Part shown: piece by piece, positions 7,770-14,031 of the stretch
Layout: each line of letters begins with the position of its first letter
Position numbering within the stretch: the first letter of the stretch is position 1
Assembly (NCBI GenBank): GCA_937998045.1
Contig: CALKVG010000416.1
Location: 1 to 14,031, forward strand
Reading direction: 5' to 3'
Length of the DNA: 14,031 nt
Source of the DNA: an uncultured Myxococcales bacterium
GTDB taxonomy: Bacteria; Myxococcota_A; Polyangia; Polyangiales; Polyangiaceae
Notes under the pieces: generated by a model
Seen by the model: the letters and a program-made list of their open reading frames with translations, nothing else
Told to the model about the DNA's origin: nothing
Databases searched by the model: none
Program-made: the position numbers and the translations under genes

Positions 7770-10700
7770 TTGAGGAGCTCGCACTGGTTATAGTCCGGCG
7801 CTGGCCCGGTGCCCTCGATCGATTTGACGTAAAGGAAAACGGAGAAACCGGCGTTGATGGCGCCGCGGACGGCCCACGTATTGGCTGCCTCGTTTCCGAA
7901 GCATGCGGCCCCGGGGGGATCGACGGGGGGACTCATCATGCAGCCGTGGCTCGCGCTCTTGACCGCGGCGGGACATACGGGAAGCTGCGCGCTCTGGAAC
8001 CAGGCTTTCTGAGCGGGACCGGCGTTCGAGTCGTCGATGCACCAGGGCCACTTGTTGCACGTGTCGATCGTGGTCGTGTCGCACGTCACGAGGGTCGGCG
8101 CGACTGTGCCCATCTCGTTTCCGATCGGCGCCCCCTGCGGATAGACCGACGCGGGGACGACCGTTCCCTGCGCTTGCCCGGAGGCGCCGTCGATCGCCAG
8201 ATCGAAGCTCGAGTTCTCGATCGGCTGAACGTTCAGGGCCAGTCGATCCATGTCCGCCGGCGTGACGACGTGTATCGGCGCGGGATTCGCGATCGCGCAG
8301 AGACGCATCCAGAGCTCCGCGTCGCCGTTCTCGAAGATGAGGCGATTGTTCAGGCCCGTCGTCGCCCCGTCGAAGTACCCGTGTCCGGCGCCGGGGACCA
8401 GCGTCGGCTGCTTCCCCGTGAACGGCGGCCCCACGAGACCCAGACAGAGCGCCTTCGCCTGCGACAGCATGTTCGCCGAGAGCTGGGATCCCTCTAGGAA
8501 CCGTTGGTGATCGAGCACCTTCGTGACGGCGACGATTTCTAGAATCGCCACGGGGATGTTCACGCTGGTGCCGCCGAGTCCCATCCAAGCCATGTAGCGG
8601 GCGGCCCGATCGTCGGGAGTCACGCCCGTCCAGCTCGAGCTCGCGTCCGATGGCAAGTTCGCGTTGCCGTAGACCCGCTGGATATCGCTGTCGGGCGAGT
8701 CGGCCGGGCCGAACAGACCGTCGCGGAAATCGGCCACCTGGGCGAGACCGCCGCTCATCGTGGCCAGGTTCTGCGCGAGGCGCCCGTTCGAGTCCGCCTT
8801 CGGTCCGTGGCAGTTGATGCAGATCATCTTGAAGACGGTGGCCCCGGGCGTCTGCATGTACACAGGGGCGTCGCCGGGGGGGCTCGTCACGTCCATCCAG
8901 TGCGGGCGCTGATCGGCGGTGAACGAGCTGACGGTCGGAACCGAGGAGAAATTGCAGCCGGTGTGCTCTTGCCACAGGCCGAACGGGATCGGCTTCGTCA
9001 CGAAGTCCCGCACCTGATCCAGCGTCGCGTCCTGCACGAGGTGCACGGCCCGAACCTGATCTGCGTAGGCGGCGTCCTGGCTCGCCGGCGCCATGCACCC
9101 GGAGTTCTCCGGCGGGATCATCTGCTCCACGAGCACGGTCGGCCAGTTCGGCTGCCTCGGTTGCCAGGGGCCGGGAGGATCGGTGAGATCGGTTGCAACC
9201 CAGTGGGGGTGCTCGGCGAAGGGATAGGGGAACGTCCCTCCCTTCGGGCCGGGGATCGGGTGGCATATCGGATCGAGCAAGACGTCCGGATCGAGGATGT
9301 CGTCGGTCTCGCCGAGGTCGGAATACCGAGAATAGATCTCGCCACCGGGGTCGATGGGCAGCGCGGGGTTCTTGCCGGAGTGCAGGATCGACAGCCGCTG
9401 CTGCGCGACGGCGACGGCGGCGTCGTAACCGAGGTCCCCAGGCGCGACCTCGGAGTACGGCTGCGACTCCGTGTCCACCACCGGTCCTCCGAGGTTGTTT
9501 GCGGGCTGATTGTCCACGCGGTAAGCGTACTCCGGGATGTCCGGATGCTTCCGGATGGCCGGGATACTCACCATCCAGTCGCTGAGGATCTGCTTCGCAC
9601 GCGGGTCGTATCCCGGCGTGTTGAACGGCATGTGCGGGTACAGCGCCAGGTCGTCCGTGTACGCGAACGTCGACTCCACGTTCCGGTAAATGAGGCTCCG
9701 CCAGGGCGCGTAGATGACCCAGAACGGAGTCGACGATCCGTTCCCCTTCACGAAGATATCGGCCGCCTGCTCGGTGGGGGCGTCCCGCGGCAAGTCGACG
9801 AGCGACGGCGTGACGTAGGGAATCGGCGTCGACCCCGACAGCCCACGACCGATGCGCGGGCTGTAGCGCTCCAGGGGGAACTGGAAGATGCCGCCGTCGG
9901 TCGCGCTCGGGAGGAAGTTGAGTACGTCCTTGAGGACGGGGCTCTGCACCGTCGGGAAGCCGCGCGGATTGTGGCAATGCGCGCAATTTCCCAGCATGTA
10001 TCCCTGCGCGACGAGCTCGTAGTCGTTGCGCGGCGTGCGGCTGCCCTGCGACTGCTCGAGGGGCAAGACGTCGGCGGTGGAGTCGATGCCGGTGATGATC
10101 CCCGCGTCGATGAACCGCTGAAGCTGCGTGAGCTCGTCGGCGCCTGTCGCTTCGATCACCCCTCCGATGCCGGTCGGACGGCGGTTGATCTGGAGGGGCG
10201 TGAAGCCGAGGACGAAGCTCTGGCTCGGGCTGCCCATGTGGCACTGGATGCAGCGCTGGCTCGAAGGAATCGCGTAGTGGCGGGCGGCATTGGCCGTGAG
10301 AAGGTGCTGCTCCGGAGCCGGGGGGTTGGCGCCGAGGATGTCTGCGGCCAGCGGCTCGTCGATGTTGTAGAGGAAGAGGGTGTCGGCGAACGGCTTTCCG
10401 TCGTTCAGCGGAGTCTCGACGAGGATGGCGTCGGACTCGTCGTCGTTCCACTTGTACGTGCCGAACAGCGCCGTCTGCGTGGCACTCCCGTCGGGGTTGT
10501 TGATATCGGGGCGCGCCACGATGAGGCGCGTCTCGATCTTTCGATACCGGTAGCTGCCGTCGGTATCGATGATCTGCTTCATGAAGGTCTTGTAGAAGCG
10601 CGTGTCCGGAGGAATCACGAACTGCTGCGTCGCCTTGTCGAACTGAATCGACTGCCCGCGCGGCACGCGTACGTGGCGAAGCTTGCCGGCATTGTCCGAC

Positions 10701-11572
10701 CACAGCGGGTAGCCGGGGGCGTAGGCGAGCACGCCGTACTGGGCCAGGACTGCGCTGTCGAAGGTGAAGAGGTCGGTCTCCGCCAGATGCTCGGGAAGAC
10801 CGATCATCTGGACGGCGGTTCCGCTCGATCGCGCTTTTAGACCGGCGAACTTCGCGTCTAGGGCCAAGGCCTTCGCCTCCTCGATCCCCATCAGCTCGCG
10901 CGCGGGCACGCAATTTCCAATGTTCGTGAGCCCGTCGCCGAGATCCGGCGTCATCACGTAGGGACTCGCAGGCGCACCGCCATCCGCGCCGCCGTCCGAC
11001 GGAGACGGGCCCTTCGCGCCGGAGGGAGTGAACGACGACGGACGACCCGCGGCGATCCAAGCCTGCACGAGGTCGGCGAACTGGCGCACGGGATCGCTCT
11101 CCGAACGCTGGGCGTACGTCTGGCCGTTGGGGCTACTGCACGGCGGCATCGGATCGCTCGGATTCGCAGCGTTCGGCGCTTGCGGGCACGTCGCGTTGAG
11201 CACGTGCGCGATGACGCTCGCCGTCATCAGCGTGGGAAAGTCTGTCGCCGTCGTGATCTGGAAGCCGCCCTGACCGGGAGGGTCGACGGCCGGTCCGTGG
11301 CACGAGCCGCAAACCTGCGCGAAGCGCTGGAAAAGATCCGAGACGAGGACGACGCTGCTCGAGCCGCCGCTCGCGGACATCGCGACGAGGCGCGCGGGGA
11401 GGGCCTGCGCCCTCGCCGGGAGGCACGTGCTGTTCGGGGTGCTACTGCCGGCGTCGTTCGAAGCGTGCTGCCGCTCCCAGACGTCGAGCGGGTAATTCTC
11501 TTCGGCGCAGCTCGCGAGGACGGCCGCGACGGCGAGAACAAGCAACAACGCGCCGGTGCGCCGAGGCAGCAT
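7766..11572 (-). CDS. Tetrahaem c-type cytochrome lipoprotein
   Basis: The protein has 1268 residues. ATG 11572 is chosen because it gives a compact lipoprotein signal, MLPRRTGALLLVLAVAAVLASC, with lipobox LASC (Cys22). No clear Shine-Dalgarno site is visible. Four CXXCH haem c attachment motifs are present: CGSCH (88-92), CIQCH (441-445), CAHCH (530-534) and CINCH (918-922). The stretch from about 240 to 545 resembles the SO2930/HNE_0200-type dihaem cytochrome family. It includes YPLWSDNAGKLRHVRVPRG, an FVIPPDTRFYKTF segment, YRKIETRLIV and a TYKWNDDESDAIL segment ahead of the CIQCH and CAHCH sites. The C-terminal 300 residues have further cysteines without haem spacing. Haem would be attached outside the cytoplasm, so the protein probably sits on a membrane facing the periplasm or the outside and passes electrons; the partner and substrate are unknown. 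Its stop overlaps the signal peptidase start. The fusion-like size, with a lone fourth haem site 380 residues past the third, is unusual. Confidence 0.88.
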   Translation of the reverse strand: MLPRRTGALLLVLAVAAVLASCAEENYPLDVWERQHASNDAGSSTPNSTCLPARAQALPARLVAMSASGGSSSVVLVSDLFQRFAQVCGSCHGPAVDPPGQGGFQITTATDFPTLMTASVIAHVLNATCPQAPNAANPSDPMPPCSSPNGQTYAQRSESDPVRQFADLVQAWIAAGRPSSFTPSGAKGPSPSDGGADGGAPASPYVMTPDLGDGLTNIGNCVPARELMGIEEAKALALDAKFAGLKARSSGTAVQMIGLPEHLAETDLFTFDSAVLAQYGVLAYAPGYPLWSDNAGKLRHVRVPRGQSIQFDKATQQFVIPPDTRFYKTFMKQIIDTDGSYRYRKIETRLIVARPDINNPDGSATQTALFGTYKWNDDESDAILVETPLNDGKPFADTLFLYNIDEPLAADILGANPPAPEQHLLTANAARHYAIPSSQRCIQCHMGSPSQSFVLGFTPLQINRRPTGIGGVIEATGADELTQLQRFIDAGIITGIDSTADVLPLEQSQGSRTPRNDYELVAQGYMLGNCAHCHNPRGFPTVQSPVLKDVLNFLPSATDGGIFQFPLERYSPRIGRGLSGSTPIPYVTPSLVDLPRDAPTEQAADIFVKGNGSSTPFWVIYAPWRSLIYRNVESTFAYTDDLALYPHMPFNTPGYDPRAKQILSDWMVSIPAIRKHPDIPEYAYRVDNQPANNLGGPVVDTESQPYSEVAPGDLGYDAAVAVAQQRLSILHSGKNPALPIDPGGEIYSRYSDLGETDDILDPDVLLDPICHPIPGPKGGTFPYPFAEHPHWVATDLTDPPGPWQPRQPNWPTVLVEQMIPPENSGCMAPASQDAAYADQVRAVHLVQDATLDQVRDFVTKPIPFGLWQEHTGCNFSSVPTVSSFTADQRPHWMDVTSPPGDAPVYMQTPGATVFKMICINCHGPKADSNGRLAQNLATMSGGLAQVADFRDGLFGPADSPDSDIQRVYGNANLPSDASSSWTGVTPDDRAARYMAWMGLGGTSVNIPVAILEIVAVTKVLDHQRFLEGSQLSANMLSQAKALCLGLVGPPFTGKQPTLVPGAGHGYFDGATTGLNNRLIFENGDAELWMRLCAIANPAPIHVVTPADMDRLALNVQPIENSSFDLAIDGASGQAQGTVVPASVYPQGAPIGNEMGTVAPTLVTCDTTTIDTCNKWPWCIDDSNAGPAQKAWFQSAQLPVCPAAVKSASHGCMMSPPVDPPGAACFGNEAANTWAVRGAINAGFSVFLYVKSIEGTGPAPDYNQCELLK

Positions 11573-12003
11573 CGCTTTGGGGGCAGCTGATACCACCGGG
11601 GACCGCGGCAGGGCGTAACAAGATCGTGAACTTCGACGTAGCTGGACGCGTCGGCCACGAAACGTCACGCACCATTCGAAAATCGGAGGCCCGCTCCGGG
11701 AATCGAAGGTCGGCCGAGTCTCGCGAGTTTCCCGCGGCCGTGGACGCAACGCGGGAAAGCGGCGCACGTTTTCGCCGAAATCGAAGCATCGGGGTCGGCT
11801 GGCGCGGGTCTTGACTATGGGGCGTCCGCGAAACTCCCCGCTTCACCCGGGAGCGACGAATTTCAAGGACAAACGCGGACTCGAGAAGCCGTCCCCCCAC
11901 CCGCAAAAACTCCGATTCGCATGGGCGAAAAAGGGCACGGCGAGTTCGCCCAACCGTTGCAGCACTTCGTGTAACAGAGCAATCCCCCTGGAGGACATCA
12001 GCG
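11573..12003. other. Divergent intergenic region (cytochrome gene / Cys-rich lipoprotein gene)
   Basis: Promoters for the leftward cytochrome gene and the rightward gene at 12004 must both lie within these 431 nt or beyond. A TTGACT at 11811-11816 resembles a -35 box, but no good -10 hexamer sits at the right distance. The small open frames here have Arg/Ser-rich products and no ribosome sites. I see no RNA gene or clear operator. Divergent placement would allow joint regulation, but nothing in the sequence proves it. Confidence 0.4.
11990..11995 (+). promoter_or_regulatory. Strong Shine-Dalgarno site for the gene at 12004
   Basis: GGAGGA ends 8 nt before ATG 12004. The site closely matches the anti-Shine-Dalgarno sequence and resembles the one before the PstS-like gene. 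This suggests high translation, in contrast with the weak or coupled starts elsewhere in the window. Confidence 0.8.
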
Positions 12004-13584
12004 ATGAAACTCATTGGTAAGGCAATTGCGCTCGGCTTCGCCGTGGCGACCGCGTCGGTCGTCGCGTGCTCGACCGGGCCGCACCAGTCGACCGGCTCCA
12101 ACGTTCCCCCCGCCACGACCGACGACGGAACGGGCAGCGTCGGACTGCAGTACACCCTTCCGGGCGGTGAACACCTCAGCACCGTCACGTACACGCTGTC
12201 GAACGGCGTGAACTCGTACAACGGGACGATCAACGTCGCGGGCTCGAGCTCGATCAGCTTCGTCGTAGGCGGCGTCGCGTCGGGCGGCGGCTACAGCATC
12301 ACGCTGAGCGCGATCTCCGACGACGGAACGGTGACCTGCACCGGCAGCGCCGGGCCGTTCAGCGTCGCCGACCGCGCGACCACCACGGTCAACGTCGCCC
12401 TCATCTGCACCAACAACACGGCGACGGACGCCGGCTCGGTCCTCGTCAACACGACGACGAGCAACTGCCCGATCTGGAACACGATCGTCGCGAACCCGAG
12501 CCTGGCCCTCACGACGGCGCCGGGCAACACGGCCACCCTGAGCGCGGCCGCCCAGGCGCCCAACCCCGGTGCGATCACCTTCACCTGGACGGTCGTCAGC
12601 GGCACGGGCACGATCAGCAACAACGTCACCGCCGTTCAGGCGGGCGACGCGGGCGCCACGGACACGGCGACCTTCACCTGCCCGGCGACCGGCGAGGTCG
12701 ACACGATCCAGCTCGTCGTCAGCGACGGCCCGGTTCCCGACGGCGGCGCTTGCCCGACGGCCGACACGACGGGCAGCGTGCAGGTCACCTGCGGCACGGC
12801 TCCCTGCCTGAACCCGACGGTCGGGACGGGCGTCGAGGCCAACCCGAACACCGCGACGGGCACCTGCCCGGCGGGCAGCGTCAACAGCGGCACGCTCAAG
12901 GACGCGAACGGCAACTTCTGCTGCAGCCTGCCGGCGTGCCAGGGCGTCGGTACCGGAGTCGAGGCCACCCCGGACACGGCGGCCGGCACTTGCCCCGCGG
13001 GCTCGACGAACACGCTCAAGGACCCGGCGGGCAACTTCTGCTGCGCGCCGATCCAGCCGTGCACGGCGGCCGGCCAGACGGGCTGCGTCCAGTGCCAGGG
13101 CAACTCCAACGGCGTCTGCTCGGCCACCGAGGCGCTCCTCGTCGCGCAGGACGTCAAAAAGGGCCTCGCGACCGCCGCCGGTCCGGATCCCGCGAGCAGC
13201 TGCTACAGCTGCCTCCTCAACGGCGGCTGCCTCGACGACACGACCTTCATGGACACGGGCCACGAGTGCGGGGATCTCCCGGCGGCCCAGCAGTCGGCCT
13301 GCTCGGGCGTCATCTCCTGCATCCTCGGCAGCTCGTGCGCGTCGGCCGCGGTTTCCACCTGCTACTGCGGTACCGCCCCCGTCGGCGGCTCCTGCCAGGG
13401 CAACCCGGCTGCGGGCCCCATCAACGGCGCCTGCGACACGCAGATCGCCGCGGGGCTCGGCTTCCCGGTCACCGACGGTACGGACAACACGAAGAACCTG
13501 ACCGACACGACCCGCCCGGCGGGTATGGCGGACCAGATCTTCCAGTGCGCGCACTCGAACAACTGCGCGGCGTGCCTGCAGTAA
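12004..13584 (+). CDS. Ig-like, Cys-rich lipoprotein with 18-Cys C-terminal module
   Basis: The protein has 526 residues and no recognised function. MKLIGKAIALGFAVATASVVAC ends in lipobox VVAC (Cys22). Residues of about 40-135 and 150-265 are Thr/Ser/Val-rich and beta-like. They include TFTWTVVSGTGTISNN, typical of Ig/PKD-type extracellular domains. Two homologous units starting GTGVEA at 274 and 316 follow; each carries CPAGS and GNFCC. From about 352 to the end comes the 18-cysteine module shared with the protein at 854-2011. It has the same cysteine order, a conserved CYCGTA core near the 12th and 13th cysteines, GPINGAC, a TDGTDxTKNLTD segment, and a terminal CAxSNxCxxCLQ. The head module is thus carried here on beta-rich domains and there on an acidic stalk. 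The gene is monocistronic: it has its own strong ribosome site and a terminator 37 nt past the stop. Surface display with adhesion or binding is plausible but unproven. Confidence 0.87.
   Translation: MKLIGKAIALGFAVATASVVACSTGPHQSTGSNVPPATTDDGTGSVGLQYTLPGGEHLSTVTYTLSNGVNSYNGTINVAGSSSISFVVGGVASGGGYSITLSAISDDGTVTCTGSAGPFSVADRATTTVNVALICTNNTATDAGSVLVNTTTSNCPIWNTIVANPSLALTTAPGNTATLSAAAQAPNPGAITFTWTVVSGTGTISNNVTAVQAGDAGATDTATFTCPATGEVDTIQLVVSDGPVPDGGACPTADTTGSVQVTCGTAPCLNPTVGTGVEANPNTATGTCPAGSVNSGTLKDANGNFCCSLPACQGVGTGVEATPDTAAGTCPAGSTNTLKDPAGNFCCAPIQPCTAAGQTGCVQCQGNSNGVCSATEALLVAQDVKKGLATAAGPDPASSCYSCLLNGGCLDDTTFMDTGHECGDLPAAQQSACSGVISCILGSSCASAAVSTCYCGTAPVGGSCQGNPAAGPINGACDTQIAAGLGFPVTDGTDNTKNLTDTTRPAGMADQIFQCAHSNNCAACLQ
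12823..13062 (+). repeat. Two tandem GTGVEA...GNFCC units (about 40 residues each)
   Basis: Unit one starts at 12823 and unit two at 12949, 126 nt apart and in frame. The encoded units share GTGVEA, GTCPAGS, TLKD and GNFCC, each followed within a few residues by another Cys. Unit two lacks two residues (SG) before TLKD. Each unit contributes its own set of cysteines, so each is probably a small disulfide-bonded knot placed just before the 18-Cys module. Confidence 0.8.
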
Positions 13585-13621
13585 GCATCTGAATCGCGGC
13601 GGGTAGTCGCGAAAGAACGGA

Positions 13622-13654
13622 GGGCACCGGGAAACCGGTGCCCTTCTTCTTTTT
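13622..13654 (+). terminator. Strong intrinsic terminator
   Basis: A perfect 9-bp stem, GGGCACCGG (13622-13630) with CCGGTGCCC (13635-13643), is closed by a GAAA tetraloop and followed by TTCTTCTTTTT. It lies 37 nt after the stop of the gene ending at 13584. This is a textbook Rho-independent terminator. Confidence 0.93.
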
Positions 13655-13660
13655 GTGGAG

Positions 13661-13738
13661 ACGACGAAGCCCTCGGGGGAGAGCGATCCAGATCTTCCGG
13701 TGTGCTCGATCGAACACCGTAGCGTGCGCTGGCAATAG
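13661..13738 (+). pseudogene. Decayed copy of the 18-Cys module tail
   Basis: Past the terminator, this stretch repeats the 3' end of the gene at 12004-13584. CCAGATCTTCC occurs at both 13533-13543 and 13688-13698, followed by matching TCGAACA and GCGTGC blocks. The encoded IQIFRCARSN corresponds to DQIFQCAHSN. One Cys codon is lost, and an extra base after the last Cys codon shifts the frame, so the ancestral ending (compare CLQ-stop) now reads past the TAG at 13736-13738. There is no start codon or ribosome site. It is most likely the last remnant of a tandem paralogue. Chance similarity is unlikely but not excluded at this length. Confidence 0.6.
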
Positions 13739-14031
13739 GATCCGAGCGCCTCGTCGGACTCGGATGCCTCAGCGCGATACCCTCCGGCCGACGAGTGCGC
13801 GTTCATCTCGAGCGCGCCGACGACGCCTCACCTCGGCTCGATCGGGCTTCGGGCGGCTCCGCGTCGATGGACCGTCCCGTGGTCCGCCGGGGCGAGCGGC
13901 TATCGCCCGCTCTTCGGCGAGCCGCCCGGCGAGATCGTGACCCGCCTCGGCCCCGCAATCGGCTGACCCCAGCGTCGCCGGGCGCATCGCGGCGTTCGAT
14001 GCGGCGTTCGATGACCTCGGGAATCCGTGGC
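13739..14031. other. Right-edge region, no defensible gene
   Basis: The plus frame from 13739 to the TGA at 13964-13966 is open and reads plausibly at its end (GYRPLFGEPPGEIVTRLGPAIG), but it has no ATG, GTG or TTG start after the TAG at 13736. It may be another gene remnant. Minus-strand frames here are arginine-rich and unconvincing. The frame reaching the right edge likewise lacks a start codon inside the window. Confidence 0.35.
13989..14012 (+). repeat. Exact 12-nt tandem duplication
   Basis: GCGGCGTTCGAT occurs twice in a row, at 13989-14000 and 14001-14012. In one frame it would encode AAFDAAFD, but no start codon precedes it, so coding status is unknown. Confidence 0.7.

Noticed and set aside
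8807..10840. 677-codon plus-strand open frame inside the cytochrome gene
   Set aside because: The product is Arg/Val/Gly-rich with no motif, and it lies antisense to a frame carrying four CXXCH motifs and a lipoprotein signal. It is a by-product of high G+C.
7788..11060. 1090-codon minus-strand open frame overlapping the cytochrome gene in another frame
   Set aside because: The composition is dominated by Arg and Pro with no recognisable domain, whereas the cytochrome frame is clearly real.
11930..11950. GGGCACG-containing sequence resembling a sigma-54 -24 element
   Set aside because: The -12 GC element is not at the required distance, so a sigma-54 promoter cannot be supported.
11998..13806. 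602-codon minus-strand open frame opposite the Ig-like lipoprotein
   Set aside because: It crosses a strong terminator and the start region of a well-supported gene, and the product is Arg/Ala-rich.

Overview
The window is high-G+C bacterial DNA with very C/G-rich third codon positions. Several features point to a myxobacterium (Myxococcota, probably order Polyangiales). It encodes many secreted or lipid-anchored proteins with long Asp/Ala/Gly/Ser linkers and cysteine-rich modules. One protein ends in a CGNG...ECDDG...GDKCSPTC motif, which matches the 'Myxococcus cysteine-rich repeat'. Placement below order level is not possible from this sequence alone.

Layout. (1) Positions 3-3612, plus strand: a tight operon of a 5'-truncated Cys-rich lipoprotein, a second Cys-rich lipoprotein with an acidic repeat linker (14-nt gap), and a large TPR-type membrane protein (4-nt ATGA overlap). 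(2) Positions 3613-4078: a gap without a convincing gene, ending in a bidirectional terminator shared with the convergent gene. (3) Positions 4079-6277, minus strand: a secreted PstS-like substrate-binding protein with a C-terminal myxobacterial disulfide repeat. (4) Positions 6681-11572, minus strand: a 1268-residue lipoprotein with four CXXCH haem-binding motifs, joined by a 4-nt GTGA overlap to a type I signal peptidase. (5) Positions 11573-12003: a divergent intergenic region. (6) Positions 12004-13584, plus strand: a Cys-rich lipoprotein with Ig-like regions and an internal repeat, followed by a strong terminator. (7) Positions 13661-14031: a decayed copy of the tail of that gene, then sequence with no gene I can defend.

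Functionally this is a cell-envelope and surface region. The most notable structure is a paralogous 18-cysteine C-terminal module shared by the genes at 854-2011 and 12004-13584. A shorter version occurs in the gene at 3-839, and a degenerate tail copy lies at 13661-13738. The TPR protein encoded beside two of these lipoproteins is an internal duplication: both halves keep four cysteines at almost the same spacing (16/57/15 and 16/58/15). It is therefore a plausible periplasmic partner for Cys-rich surface proteins, although no function can be assigned. The multihaem lipoprotein and its coupled peptidase form a separate envelope unit, possibly for extracytoplasmic electron transfer.
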